This document shows, one piece after another, positions 1 through 9,229 of a stretch of DNA of 64,000 nt. Each line of letters starts with the position of its first letter. Within the stretch, counting starts at the first letter, position 1. Source of the stretch: Streptomyces lydicus (GTDB taxonomy: Bacteria > Actinomycetota > Actinomycetes > Streptomycetales > Streptomycetaceae); NCBI RefSeq assembly GCF_000717345.1, contig NZ_JNZA01000019.1:1-64000 (forward strand). Direction: 5' to 3'. A program made the position numbers and the translations under genes. The notes beneath the pieces were generated by a model, which saw only the letters and a program-made list of their open reading frames with translations, searched no databases and had not been told where the DNA came from.

Positions 1-35
1 GCGGGGGGCGGGGGCCTCCCGGGGGGGGAGGAACC

Positions 36-1559
36 GTGTGGAGCGAACGCGTCGAGCCCACTGGCGACGTGGGAGGGTATGTGCAGCAGGGGGAATTGGT
101 CAGCCCTTTTCTCTCAGCGCGCGGGGGTCTGGCGAATGGGGCAATCAGCCAGCCCACGATCGACTGGGAGCAGCGGTACCGCCGTACCGTAGTCACCAGC
201 GATACCGTGGCCACCGCCTTCGTCGTGGCGGCGATCGGCAACTTCTTCGGGGTCCGGGACGCGGCCAACTGGCACGAGAAGTGGGGAATTCTCGCATTCT
301 GCACGGAGCTGCTGGTGCTGGGGGCGCTTGCGGTGAGCCGGTCGTGGGCTCCGGCCGTGCTCGGCCAGGGTGCCGAGGAATTCCGTCGGCTCGGACGCGC
401 ACTGTTCACGGCGACCGTCGTACTGGCGCTCGGCGGGATCGCCCTCACCTCGCGCAACATCAAGCTCTGGATCTTCGTCGCGATCCCCGCGATCGCGCTC
501 ATCACCATGACCGCGCGGTATCTGTTGCGCCTCTGGCTGCACAAACAGCGGCAGGAAGGACGGTGTCTGCGACCGGTGCTCGCTGCCGGGAGCCTGGCCA
601 CCGTGCACGACCTGATCACCCGAACCCGCAAGTTCCCGCACCTCGGCTGGCGGGTGGAGGCGGTGTGTACGACGGACGGTCTCGGGCTCGACGGTGACCA
701 ACTGGACGGAGTGCCGGTCGTCGGCCGACTGACGGACGTCGCGGGCCACGTCCACCGCGACGGCTACCGTGTCGTCGCGGTCACACCGGACCCGCACTGG
801 TCACCGGACCGGTTGCAGCGGCTGGCTTGGAACCTCGAAGGCAGCGATGCCGAGATGGTCGTGGCCCCCGTACTGATGGAGGTGGCCGGACCGCGGCTGC
901 ACGTCGACGCGGTGCTGGGGATCCCGCTGCTGCGGGTGAGCATGCCGATCTTCACCGGGGGGCGCCGGGCGGTCAAAGGGATCGTCGACCGGACGGGCGC
1001 GGCGGTCCTGCTGGTGCTGTTCGCGCCGCTGATGGTGCTCATCGGGCTGCTGGTGCTGGTGGACAGCCCGGGTGGGGCGTTGTACCGCCAGCGCAGGGTC
1101 GGCAAGGACGGTCGCGAGTTCACCATCTTCAAGTTCCGCACCATGGTCGCCGGGGCCCACAGGGCACGTGCCGCGCTGGCCGACCGGAACGAGGGCGCCG
1201 GCCTGCTGTTCAAGGTCCGCCGGGATCCGCGGGTGACTCGGGTGGGAGCGGTGCTGCGCCGGTACTCGCTCGACGAGCTCCCGCAGCTTTTCAACGTGCT
1301 CACCGGATCGATGTCGCTCGTAGGTCCGCGGCCTCCGTTGCCGGAGGAGTCCGCTGCGTACGGCCCGGACATCCGGCGGCGGCTGCTGGTCAAGCCCGGG
1401 CTCACCGGTCTGTGGCAGATCAGCGGGCGCAGCGACCTGCCGTGGGAAGAGGCGGTCCGCCTTGACCTGCGGTACGTGGAGGACTGGTCGCTCGCCCTGG
1501 ACGCAGTGATCTTGTGGAAGACGCTGCGTGCGGTGCTCTACGGGCAGGGGGCGTACTGA
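36..1559 (+). CDS. Polyprenyl-phosphate sugar-1-phosphate transferase, initiates glycan synthesis
   Basis: Predicted initiating enzyme: it would transfer a sugar-1-phosphate from an NDP-sugar to undecaprenyl phosphate at the inner face of the membrane. The N-terminal part (about residues 55-170) has four membrane segments, followed by a Rossmann-like domain, another membrane helix near 325-347 and the C-terminal bacterial sugar transferase domain. The family motifs are visible: FTIFKFRTM near residue 365, DELPQLFN, LVGPRPPLPEE near 428 and PGLTGLWQISGRS. Length (507 aa) is normal for the WbaP/exopolysaccharide glycosylphosphotransferase family. GTG start at 36 follows a GGGGGAGG ribosome site. 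It heads a co-directional glycan locus. Sugar specificity cannot be read from sequence. Confidence 0.93.
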   Translation: MWSERVEPTGDVGGYVQQGELVSPFLSARGGLANGAISQPTIDWEQRYRRTVVTSDTVATAFVVAAIGNFFGVRDAANWHEKWGILAFCTELLVLGALAVSRSWAPAVLGQGAEEFRRLGRALFTATVVLALGGIALTSRNIKLWIFVAIPAIALITMTARYLLRLWLHKQRQEGRCLRPVLAAGSLATVHDLITRTRKFPHLGWRVEAVCTTDGLGLDGDQLDGVPVVGRLTDVAGHVHRDGYRVVAVTPDPHWSPDRLQRLAWNLEGSDAEMVVAPVLMEVAGPRLHVDAVLGIPLLRVSMPIFTGGRRAVKGIVDRTGAAVLLVLFAPLMVLIGLLVLVDSPGGALYRQRRVGKDGREFTIFKFRTMVAGAHRARAALADRNEGAGLLFKVRRDPRVTRVGAVLRRYSLDELPQLFNVLTGSMSLVGPRPPLPEESAAYGPDIRRRLLVKPGLTGLWQISGRSDLPWEEAVRLDLRYVEDWSLALDAVILWKTLRAVLYGQGAY

Positions 1560-1641
1560 TGCGTGGGGGACTGCAACTGGACGGTCCCGGCGGCGCGCGG
1601 ACCGCAGGCCACCAGGGCCTGCCTGGGGGGAGGAACGGATC

Positions 1642-2958
1642 ATGAGAGTCAGCGTTTTCGGGCTCGGCTATGTGGGCTGCGTGTCGGCCGCGTGCCTGGC
1701 CAGCATGGGTCACGAGGTCATCGGGGTGGACGTGAACCAGGTGAAGGTCGACCTGGTCAACGACGGCAAGGCCCCGGTGGTCGAGGAGCGGATCGGCGAG
1801 CTCATCGCCGAGGTCGTGCGGACCGGAGCGTTACGCGCAACCGGCGACGTCCGCGAGGCGATCATGGGCAGTGAGGTGTCGCTGGTCTGCGTGGGCACGC
1901 CGTCGGAGCCCAACGGCAGCCTGTGCACCACGTACTTGGAGCGGGTCACCGAGCAGATCGGCGCCGCGCTGGCCGAGCGCGGTGGGCGGCACACCGTCGT
2001 GTTCCGCAGCACCATGCTGCCGGGCACCTGCCTGAACCTGCTGGTGCCGATCCTGGAGAAGTACGTCGGCGGCACGACCGGGGTGGACTTCGGGGTCGCG
2101 GTCAACCCGGAGTTCCTGCGCGAGGGCACGAGCGTGCGGGACTTCTTCGACCCGCCCAAGACCGTCGTCGGCGAGCTCGACCCGGCAAGCGGCGACGCGG
2201 TGATGGCGCTGTACGACGGCCTGCCCGGCGAGGTGTTCCGGGTGCCGGTCCCGACGGCCGAGGCGATCAAATACGCGGACAATGCCTTCCACGGCCTCAA
2301 GATCGGCTTCGCGAACGAGCTGGGAGCGGTGTGCCAGGCGCTCGGGGTGGACGCGCACCAGGTGATGGACGTATTCCTGGCCGACCGCAAGCTGAACATC
2401 AGCCCCGCCTACCTGCGGCCCGGCTTCGCCTTCGGTGGCTCCTGCCTGCCCAAGGACCTGCGCAGCCTGGTCCATGCGGCGCAGCGGGCCGACGTCTCGG
2501 TGCCCATCCTCGCCCACGTGCTGCCCTCCAACTCCGACCATCTGCAGCGCGCGGTGGAGCTGGTCGAGCGCACCGGCAAACGCCGCGCGGGCCTGTTCGG
2601 GTTGTCCTTCAAACCCGGCACCGACGACCTCCGCGAGAGCCCGCTCGTCGAGCTGGCGGAGAGGCTCTTCGGCAAGGGTTACGACCTGCGGATCTACGAC
2701 GCCAATGTGAGCCTCTCCCGGCTGCTCGGCGCGAACCGCGAGTACATCGAGACCCGGCTGCCGCACCTCGCGCAGCTGCTCGCGGACTCCGTCGACGAGG
2801 TGCTTGAGCACGCCGAGGTGTGTCTGGTCGGGACCAGTGATCCGGCCGTGCTGTCGGCGCTGCCCCATGGCGACGGACCGGTGATTGTCGATCTCATCCA
2901 CCTCCCCGACGCCACGGCGCGCCGGGCCGAACCGGGGTACGTGGGCCTTGCTTGGTGA
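1642..2958 (+). CDS. Nucleotide-sugar 6-dehydrogenase, closest in motif to GDP-mannose 6-dehydrogenase (AlgD type)
   Basis: Oxidises an NDP-hexose to the uronate with two NAD+, supplying a uronic acid to the polymer. The N-terminal Rossmann motif FGLGYVGCVSAACLASMGH is at residues 5-23, and the catalytic cysteine lies near residue 268 in FAFGGSCLPKDLRSL. That wording matches AlgD-type GDP-mannose dehydrogenases better than UDP-glucose dehydrogenases, which usually read GFGGSCFPKD; substrate assignment is inference. The ATG at 1642 is chosen because a GGGGGGAGG site precedes it and the protein then begins exactly like the family (MRVSVFGLGYVG). Length 438 aa is typical. Confidence in the family is high, in the substrate moderate. 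Confidence 0.92.
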   Translation: MRVSVFGLGYVGCVSAACLASMGHEVIGVDVNQVKVDLVNDGKAPVVEERIGELIAEVVRTGALRATGDVREAIMGSEVSLVCVGTPSEPNGSLCTTYLERVTEQIGAALAERGGRHTVVFRSTMLPGTCLNLLVPILEKYVGGTTGVDFGVAVNPEFLREGTSVRDFFDPPKTVVGELDPASGDAVMALYDGLPGEVFRVPVPTAEAIKYADNAFHGLKIGFANELGAVCQALGVDAHQVMDVFLADRKLNISPAYLRPGFAFGGSCLPKDLRSLVHAAQRADVSVPILAHVLPSNSDHLQRAVELVERTGKRRAGLFGLSFKPGTDDLRESPLVELAERLFGKGYDLRIYDANVSLSRLLGANREYIETRLPHLAQLLADSVDEVLEHAEVCLVGTSDPAVLSALPHGDGPVIVDLIHLPDATARRAEPGYVGLAW

Positions 2959-4228
2959 CACATCGTTTGGTGACACAGTCAGCGGCGACCGGCCGGACCG
3001 GCGCGCGCTGATTCTGGTGGAGAACCTGTCGGTTCCGTTCGACCGGCGGGTGTGGCAGGAGTGCACGACGCTGCGCGATGCGGGCTGGACCGTGCACGTC
3101 ATCTGTCCGCAGGGGAGTAAGCGGGACACGGAGCCGGAGGCGGTGATCGACGGGGTGCGGATCCACCGCTACCCGTTGCGCGCGGCCACCGGAGGGCCGG
3201 CCGGCTACCTGAGGGAGTACGGATCGGCGTTGTGGCACACGGTCCGGCTGGCCCGCAAGGTCGGGCCGGTCGACGTGGTCCACGCCTGTAACCCGCCCGA
3301 CCTGCTGTTCCTTCCGGCGCTGTGGCTGAAGCGGCGCGGGGCGCGGTTCGTCTTCGACCAGCACGACCTGGTACCCGAGCTGTACCTCTCCCGGTTCGAC
3401 CGTGGCGAGGATCTGCTCTACCGCGCCGTGTGCGCGCTGGAACGGCGGACCTACCGCGCCGCGGATGTCGTGCTCGCCACGAACGAGAGTTACCGGGACG
3501 TCGCGCTGAGCCGTGGCGGCAAGCGGCCGGCGGACGTTTTCGTGGTGCGCAGCGCGCCCGACAGCGAGCGGTTCCACCCGGTGCCGCCCGAGCCGGAGTT
3601 AAAGCGTGGCAAGCCGCATCTGCTGTGTTACCTCGGCGTCATGGGCCCACAGGACGGCGTCGACTATGCCTTGCGGGCCCTCGCGAAGCTGCGCGACGAG
3701 CTCGGGCGGACCGACTGGCATGCGGTGTTCGTCGGTGCCGGCGACGCCTTCGACGCGATGGTGGAACTGTCCCGGCGGCTCAGGCTCTCGGAGCAGGTGC
3801 AGTTCACCGGGCGCATTCCGGACGCCGACCTGGTGCGCTACCTGTCCACCGCGGACGTATGCCTCTCCCCCGACCCCCGCAATCCACTCAACGACGTGTC
3901 GACCATGAACAAGGTCCTGGAGTACATGGTGATGGGCCGGCCGATCGTCTCGTTCGACCTCCGGGAAGCGAGAGTCTCCGCCGGTGACGCCGCCGTCTAC
4001 GCGCCCGCCAACGACGAGGCCGAGTTCGCCGGGCTCATCGCGCTGCTGCTGGACGATCCGGAGAAGCGGGCCCAGATGGGCAGGATCGGCCAGGAGCGGA
4101 TCAGCGGGCAGCTTTCCTGGCGGAACTCGCAAGCGTCGTTGCTCGCCGCCTACGCCGTTGCCTGCCGTGACCACGCTCCGGTGTCGGCGGCCGCCCCGGT
4201 CCGGACAGGGAAGAGGCCGCGCCGTTGA
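2885..4228 (+). CDS. Glycosyltransferase family 4 (GT-B fold)
   Basis: Predicted cytoplasmic retaining glycosyltransferase that adds a sugar to the lipid-linked repeat unit. The N-terminal donor/acceptor domain starts with ALILVENLSVPFDRRVWQE, a signature of WbuB-like enzymes, followed by VVHACNPPDLLFLPALW and FDQHDLVPELYLSRF. The C-terminal domain has the sugar-nucleotide region DVSTMNKVLEYMVMGRPIV. The start is uncertain: the ATG at 2885 overlaps the dehydrogenase by 74 bp, TTG at 2948 would start just before the conserved region, and GTG at 3017 would cut into it. A small direct repeat TTGGTGACAC lies at the stop of the upstream gene. The downstream gene overlaps by TTGA. Confidence 0.88.
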   Translation: MSISSTSPTPRRAGPNRGTWALLGDTSFGDTVSGDRPDRRALILVENLSVPFDRRVWQECTTLRDAGWTVHVICPQGSKRDTEPEAVIDGVRIHRYPLRAATGGPAGYLREYGSALWHTVRLARKVGPVDVVHACNPPDLLFLPALWLKRRGARFVFDQHDLVPELYLSRFDRGEDLLYRAVCALERRTYRAADVVLATNESYRDVALSRGGKRPADVFVVRSAPDSERFHPVPPEPELKRGKPHLLCYLGVMGPQDGVDYALRALAKLRDELGRTDWHAVFVGAGDAFDAMVELSRRLRLSEQVQFTGRIPDADLVRYLSTADVCLSPDPRNPLNDVSTMNKVLEYMVMGRPIVSFDLREARVSAGDAAVYAPANDEAEFAGLIALLLDDPEKRAQMGRIGQERISGQLSWRNSQASLLAAYAVACRDHAPVSAAAPVRTGKRPRR

Positions 4229-5616
4229 GCGACGACATACGCCTGGTCACGATCGGGCGGATCTTCCGTCGGCGCTGGCGGCTTCTCGTCATCGTCGCCG
4301 TGGTGGGCGCGCTCGTCGGCTACGGCGCCTCTCTGCTGTTCCCGCCGAGTTACACGACGTCGACTTCGGTACTGCTGGCGGGGCAGTGGGAGGAGCGCGA
4401 GCTGCTGACGCAGGCGGAGATCGCCGCCAGTTCGACGGTGGTCGACCGCGCGGCTGCCGCGCTCGGCTGGACCGGCAGCAGCGGCAGTGAGCTGCGAGAT
4501 CACGTGAGCGCCAAGGCCACCGACGGGAACATCATCACGATCTCGGGTACGGCCGACACCCCGGAGCGCGCGCAGCGGCTCTCCGACCAGGTGGCCCAGC
4601 AATTCGTCACCTTCGCCGCGCGGATCGCGGGCAGCACCGACCCCGACCCGGCGGCGGGGCCCGAGGCACTGCGGCAGAAGGTGGAGCAGACCGACCGCCG
4701 CATCACCGACCTGGCCAATGCGGCCGATCCGGGGCAGACCGTGGAGGGCGTGCAGGCCCGCACGGAGCTCGAGAAGCTGCGCACCACGCTGCAGGAAGCC
4801 ATGAAGAAGCTGGACGAGGCCGACCCTGCGACCAACAAGACCGGCATGGTCGTCATGGGGCCGGCGGCCCGGCCGACGGGCGAGGCACCACCGACGAGGA
4901 TGCAGCTCGTTGTCGCCGGGGCGCTGCTGTTCTTCCTGCTCGCGGTCACCGGCCATCTCGCCGCCGCACGGGCGAATCGCCGACTGCGCACCGAACCGGA
5001 GATTGCCGCGGCGCTGGGCTCACCGCTGCTGGGTACCGTCGACGTGCCTGGTGAACCTCCCGCGCACCAGCCCAAAGGCCGTGGCCCCCGGGCCTGGATC
5101 CGCCGGCTACTGGGCCTTGACACCCGGTGGGACATACCGACTCCGCGGATGTCCGGCGACGAGGCCAGCAGACGGATCCGATACCGGCGGGTGTGCGCTC
5201 GCCTGCGGGAGCAACTGCCCGCCCCTGGGGTGCTGCTGGCTGTCGTACCGGACGGCGACGACATCGCCCTCCGGGCCGCCGGGCAGCTCGCCGACGAGGC
5301 CGAGAGTGATCCTTCCGCAAGCTCTTCGAGCAGGGGATACCCCATGCTGCGGGTGGTGCAGGTTTCGGTGGACCGGCCGTTGGTGCCGGACCACGACGCC
5401 GAGTCCGGTGCCCTGGTGGTCCTCAGCGCGGGCAGTTGGACCGCGGCGGAGCTCGGCGGGATCGCCCAGGCGTGTGCGGACGGCAGGCATGAGGTCGTCG
5501 GCATCGTCGTCGTCAGCACAGTCCTGGCCCGTCCGGCGCGGTCTGCCGACCCTCTTCCGGACAACGCCGCTCCAGCGCTCGCGATGCGCGGTCACGCGAG
5601 GGGAGGTTCGGTGTGA
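4225..5616 (+). CDS. Wzz-like polysaccharide chain-length / co-polymerase protein with degenerate ATPase-like tail (first copy)
   Basis: Membrane protein of the Wzz/YveK class, expected to control polymer length or export together with the Wzy and Wzx proteins of this locus. It has one membrane helix near residues 19-38, a periplasmic/extracellular helical region (about 40-220) and a second helix near 226-246. The cytoplasmic tail (250-463) resembles the fold order of bacterial tyrosine kinases, but I see no Walker A GxxxxGK[ST] and no tyrosine cluster, so it is unlikely to be an active kinase. TTG start at 4225 overlaps the upstream stop (TTGA), implying translational coupling; GTGA overlap links it to the next gene. 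Confidence 0.8.
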   Translation: MSDDIRLVTIGRIFRRRWRLLVIVAVVGALVGYGASLLFPPSYTTSTSVLLAGQWEERELLTQAEIAASSTVVDRAAAALGWTGSSGSELRDHVSAKATDGNIITISGTADTPERAQRLSDQVAQQFVTFAARIAGSTDPDPAAGPEALRQKVEQTDRRITDLANAADPGQTVEGVQARTELEKLRTTLQEAMKKLDEADPATNKTGMVVMGPAARPTGEAPPTRMQLVVAGALLFFLLAVTGHLAAARANRRLRTEPEIAAALGSPLLGTVDVPGEPPAHQPKGRGPRAWIRRLLGLDTRWDIPTPRMSGDEASRRIRYRRVCARLREQLPAPGVLLAVVPDGDDIALRAAGQLADEAESDPSASSSSRGYPMLRVVQVSVDRPLVPDHDAESGALVVLSAGSWTAAELGGIAQACADGRHEVVGIVVVSTVLARPARSADPLPDNAAPALAMRGHARGGSV

Positions 5617-7265
5617 CGACCAGCAAGACGTCGGAGTCGTCGGCCTCCGTTCCGCTCCTCGACCTGCAGGCGCTGGTGGTGGCGGTGCGCAGGCGCCGCC
5701 GCCTCTGGGGCTCCATGGCGCTCCTGGGACTGCTGGTCGGCATGGCGGTGGCCGTCCTGCTGCCGCCGCCACCCAGCGCGGTGACCAAGGTGCTGGTCGC
5801 GCATGCGGAGGACCAGCCGAACGACACCGGAACGCTGATCCGCACCGACGTCGAGGTGCTGGGGACCACGCGGATCGCCGGCAAGGCCCTGCAGTCCCTC
5901 AAGTCCTCGGAAAACCCTGCAGACTTCCTGCGGGACTACCGGGGCACCGGCTTGACCAACAACCTGCTGCAGATCGATGTGACAGGTGACAGCGACGCGG
6001 AAGCGGTGGCCCGGGCCAAGGCGCTGGCCGATGCGTTCATCGCGGACCATGTGGGGCGGATGCGGGAGGCCGCGAAAGCCGAGGCCAAGGCCCTGCTCGA
6101 CCAGCGTGACCGCATGCGGGACGAACTCGCCCGGATCAACAAGGCGATCGGAAACCGACCGCCGGAGAGCGAGCGCGACCCGAAAGCGTCGGCGGGCATC
6201 GAGTCGCTCTTCACCCGCCGGGCCGAGCTCAACTCACGGATCGCCGATTTCGACCAGCGCGCCGCGGAGGCGCGCACCGGCTCGCCCAAGGTCATCGCGG
6301 GCACACAGATCGTGGACGCCCCGCGCGCGGTGCGGCACTCCCTGCCCAAGGCGGCGGCCACCAACGCCGCGATCGGGCTCGTCCTCGGGCTGGTCCTCGG
6401 ACTCGCGGTGGCCGCGGTCGGCACGGTCGTGGCGGACCGCCCCGTGCTGCGCCGGGAGATCGCGGCAAACCTGGGCGCCTCGGTCATCGCGGAGCTGCCC
6501 CGCCGGTCGGGCAGGCTGTGGCAGCGCCGACGGACCCGGGCGGCACGTGAACGGCTCACCGCGCACCTTGCCCGCACCCTGGGCGGCTCCGCGGAACCGG
6601 TGTCGCTTCTGGAACTGGGCTGTGCGCGCAGCACGAGCGTGATCGCCCTGGACCTCGCCGAGGCCCTGGCGGCGGAGGGGCCCGTGGTCATCATCGATGG
6701 TCTGCCCGGCCCGCAGCTCGCGGGCCGTCGCCCGAAGCCTGGAGACATCACCGTGGTCAGCGGCGAGCGTGCAGCGGCCGTGGCGCATCAGGAGCGTCGG
6801 CTCGGCGTCGGCTCGGTGGCGCCCGGCACGGCATGGACCGACCTCCAGTACCTCGGCACCCAGACCGTGCTCGTCGTGCGTGCCGGGCACGGCAGTGCCG
6901 CATGGCTGCACACCGTGGCGCGGCTCCTCTCAGACCAGCGCATACCGGTGATCGGTGTGGTGCTGATCGACCCCGATCCGCGTGACCGGACCGACGGCAC
7001 GCTGTGGAACGGGCTCCACATCGCGCTGCGCGGCCAGGACGAGCAGCCGGCCCGACAGAACGGTGGAGGTACTCCCCCAGCTACCGCTGGGGGCACCCCC
7101 ACCCACGCCGTTCAGGCAGTAGGGGAGGACCGGCGGCAGACGGAGCGGCTGCCGATGTGGGCGAGTGGGACCTCCCCTGCTCTGGGGGCACCTCCCGGCC
7201 GAAGGCTGGGGGAGGAGTTGAGAGCTGGGGGAAGGGTCCCGGACAGCAACCAGGAGGCACGGTAG
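5613..7265 (+). CDS. Wzz-like polysaccharide co-polymerase with pseudo-kinase tail (second copy)
   Basis: Second adjacent Wzz-domain protein (550 aa). Membrane helices lie near residues 32-55 and 250-275, enclosing a coiled-coil-rich external loop (about 125-220). The cytoplasmic region contains LELGCARSTSVIALDLAEAL followed by VVIIDG, which sit where Walker A and A' of BY-kinases would be, but the P-loop glycine/lysine residues are missing. The C-terminal tail from about residue 483 is encoded by two palindromic repeat units (7062-7101 and 7166-7232), so the last 65 residues are probably not ancestral. It starts with GTG in a GTGA overlap with the first copy. The pair may form a hetero-oligomer; that is inference. 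Confidence 0.8.
   Translation: MTTSKTSESSASVPLLDLQALVVAVRRRRRLWGSMALLGLLVGMAVAVLLPPPPSAVTKVLVAHAEDQPNDTGTLIRTDVEVLGTTRIAGKALQSLKSSENPADFLRDYRGTGLTNNLLQIDVTGDSDAEAVARAKALADAFIADHVGRMREAAKAEAKALLDQRDRMRDELARINKAIGNRPPESERDPKASAGIESLFTRRAELNSRIADFDQRAAEARTGSPKVIAGTQIVDAPRAVRHSLPKAAATNAAIGLVLGLVLGLAVAAVGTVVADRPVLRREIAANLGASVIAELPRRSGRLWQRRRTRAARERLTAHLARTLGGSAEPVSLLELGCARSTSVIALDLAEALAAEGPVVIIDGLPGPQLAGRRPKPGDITVVSGERAAAVAHQERRLGVGSVAPGTAWTDLQYLGTQTVLVVRAGHGSAAWLHTVARLLSDQRIPVIGVVLIDPDPRDRTDGTLWNGLHIALRGQDEQPARQNGGGTPPATAGGTPTHAVQAVGEDRRQTERLPMWASGTSPALGAPPGRRLGEELRAGGRVPDSNQEAR
7062..7101 (+). repeat. Short GC-rich palindromic repeat unit inside a coding sequence
   Basis: A hairpin unit with perfect 8-bp arms CCCCCAGC (7074-7081) and GCTGGGGG (7086-7093) around a TACC loop, flanked by GGAGGTACT and CACCCCCAC. 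It is read through in frame as the Gly/Thr/Pro-rich tail of the second Wzz-like protein. Similar units recur at 7166-7232, 18157-18198 and, inverted, 25283-25352. Confidence 0.75.
7166..7232 (+). repeat. Palindromic repeat, longer unit, in coding sequence
   Basis: Contains ACCTCCCCTGCTCTGGGGGC then CACCTCCCGGCCGAAGGC and ends GAGAGCTGGGGGAA. The reverse complement of 25283-25352 shows the same order of blocks with few differences, so these are two copies of one mobile or amplified repeat. It is translated in frame at the C-terminus of the 5613-7265 gene. Confidence 0.8.
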
Positions 7266-7268
7266 GAC

Positions 7269-9197
7269 ATGTGTGGCATCGCAGGCACTTACCGATGGCC
7301 GGACGGGAAGGTCGTGACCGACCGGCTCACCGATACCCTCGCCCACCGCGGTCCGGACGGGGCGGGCCGGTACAGCCACCCCGTTGGTGACGGCGAAGTA
7401 CACCTCGGGCACCGCCGGCTGGCCATCATCGACCTGTCCGAGACCGGCGCCCAGCCGATGGCCTCGGACGGCCTCGTCCTGACGTACAACGGCGAGCTGT
7501 ACAACGCGCCCGAGCTGCGTGCCGAACTGGCAGCCACCGGGGTGCGCTTTCGCGGCGCCTCCGACACCGAGGTGCTGCTGGAGGCATGGCGGCGCTGGGG
7601 CACGGAATGCCTGCCCCGACTGCGCGGCATGTTCGCGTTCGGGATCTTCGACGAGCGAACCGGTGACCTGGTGCTCGCCCGCGACCAGCTCGGCATCAAG
7701 CCGCTGTTCCTGCTCCGGCGCGGTGCAGGGCTGGTGTTCGCCTCCGAGCTCAAGGCGCTCGCCGCCGTGACCGGCGGGTCGCTGGAGGTGGATCATGCGG
7801 CGCTGGTGGCCTCGCTGTTGTACTACTGGGTTCCGGACTCGCGCTGCGCGTTCCGCGAGGCAGAAAAGCTGCCGCCGGGGAGCTGGCTGCGGTGCCGGCC
7901 CGACGGCCGGGTGGAGCGCGGCCGGTACTGGCACCTGAAGGACGTCGCCGCCGAGGGACGGGAGCGGGCCCGGAGCGGCGAACAGCCGGACCTGGCCGCC
8001 CTCGTCGAGGAGTCGACCCGGCGGCACCTGCTCTCCGACGTCCCCGTGGCGACCTTCCTCTCCGGCGGCCTCGACTCCAGCTACCTGACCGCGCTGGCGG
8101 CCCGGCACCAACCAGGGATCTCCGCCTACACGATCGGGTTCCGCGCCGAGGACGCCAGATTCGAGGCGATGCCGGACGACCTGCGCTATGCCCGGCGGGT
8201 GGCCGAGCGGTTCGGCGTCGAGCTGCAGGAGATCGAGATCGCTCCGAACGTGCTTGACCTGCTGCCGCAGATGACGTACCACCTGGATGAGCCGATCGGT
8301 GACCCCGCAGCGATCAACACATTCCTGATCTGCTCGGCCGCCCGGGAGGCCGGGGTCAAGGTCATGCTTTCGGGGATGGGTGCCGACGAGCTGTTCGCCG
8401 GTTACCGCAAGCACCTGGCCAACCTGCTCGCGCTGCGCTACCAGCGCGTCCCGCAGCCCCTGCGGCGCGGGGTGTCCGCGGCCGTGGACCGGCTGCCGGT
8501 CGCCACGGCCCGGCGGGGGTACCGGTCGGTGCGCTTCGCGAAGCGGTTCCTCTCCTTCGCCGAGCTGCCGGAGGAAACCGCGTTCCGGCGTAGCTACACC
8601 ATGTACGACCAGGACGAGCTGCTCGCCCTGGTCGATCCGGACCTGGCCGGGACGGTCGAGGACGTGCTGACCGAGCATGCGGACGTCTATCAGGACAACG
8701 ACCTCGACGACTTCGTCAACCGCATGTGCCTGGGCGACGCCCGCATGTTCCTGCCGGGCCTGAACCTCACGTACACGGACCGGTCGAGCATGGCCGCGTC
8801 GACCGAGGTGCGGGTGCCGTACGTGGACGTCGAGGTGGTCAAGGCGGCGTTCGCCGTGCCCGGTGATCGCAAGATCGTCGGACGGCAGGGCAAGGCCGTC
8901 CTCAAGGAGGCGGCCACCTCGATCCTGCCCCGGGAGATCGTGTACCGGCCCAAGGGCCTGTTCAGTGCCCCGCTGCGCGCCTGGATGAGCCGGGATCTGG
9001 CACCGCTGGTGCGCGAGGTGGTGCACGACGGCGTGCTCGTCAGTTCCGGGCTCCTTCGCCGCGACGCGCTGGCGCGCATGGTCGCCGAGGACGCCGCCGG
9101 ACAGCGGGACTTCTCCAAGCATCTGTGGCATGTGCTGACCCTCGAGTACTGGTATCGCGACGCGACCGCTGGCTCCGGCCGGAGTCAAGTGGCCTGA
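7269..9197 (+). CDS. Asparagine synthase-like glutamine-dependent amidotransferase
   Basis: AsnB-type enzyme. After removal of Met1, Cys2 (MCGIAGTYRW) is the N-terminal nucleophile of a class II glutaminase domain (about residues 2-200). The synthetase domain carries the PP-loop SGGLDSSYLTAL near residue 268 for ATP binding. Length (642 aa) is full. A ribosome site AGGAGG lies about 10 bp before the ATG. In polysaccharide loci such enzymes are thought to amidate a carboxyl group; here uronic acids made by the 6-dehydrogenase are a plausible substrate, which is inference. It could instead be a housekeeping-type asparagine synthetase, but its place inside the operon argues for glycan or peptide decoration. 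Confidence 0.9.
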   Translation: MCGIAGTYRWPDGKVVTDRLTDTLAHRGPDGAGRYSHPVGDGEVHLGHRRLAIIDLSETGAQPMASDGLVLTYNGELYNAPELRAELAATGVRFRGASDTEVLLEAWRRWGTECLPRLRGMFAFGIFDERTGDLVLARDQLGIKPLFLLRRGAGLVFASELKALAAVTGGSLEVDHAALVASLLYYWVPDSRCAFREAEKLPPGSWLRCRPDGRVERGRYWHLKDVAAEGRERARSGEQPDLAALVEESTRRHLLSDVPVATFLSGGLDSSYLTALAARHQPGISAYTIGFRAEDARFEAMPDDLRYARRVAERFGVELQEIEIAPNVLDLLPQMTYHLDEPIGDPAAINTFLICSAAREAGVKVMLSGMGADELFAGYRKHLANLLALRYQRVPQPLRRGVSAAVDRLPVATARRGYRSVRFAKRFLSFAELPEETAFRRSYTMYDQDELLALVDPDLAGTVEDVLTEHADVYQDNDLDDFVNRMCLGDARMFLPGLNLTYTDRSSMAASTEVRVPYVDVEVVKAAFAVPGDRKIVGRQGKAVLKEAATSILPREIVYRPKGLFSAPLRAWMSRDLAPLVREVVHDGVLVSSGLLRRDALARMVAEDAAGQRDFSKHLWHVLTLEYWYRDATAGSGRSQVA

Positions 9198-9229
9198 TGG
9201 CGTTGAAAGTTGAGACAAGAGGAGCTCGG

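Noticed and set aside
7269..9197. AsnB as a lasso-peptide cyclase
   Set aside because: No precursor peptide, B1/B2 protease or transporter is nearby, and the N-terminal glutaminase Cys2 is intact, fitting a regular glutamine amidotransferase.
6930..9218. 762-codon open frame on the minus strand opposite the asparagine synthetase-like gene
   Set aside because: It is a high-GC shadow: composition is His/Arg/Gln/Pro/Val-rich, there is no family motif, and the + strand gene has all catalytic motifs.
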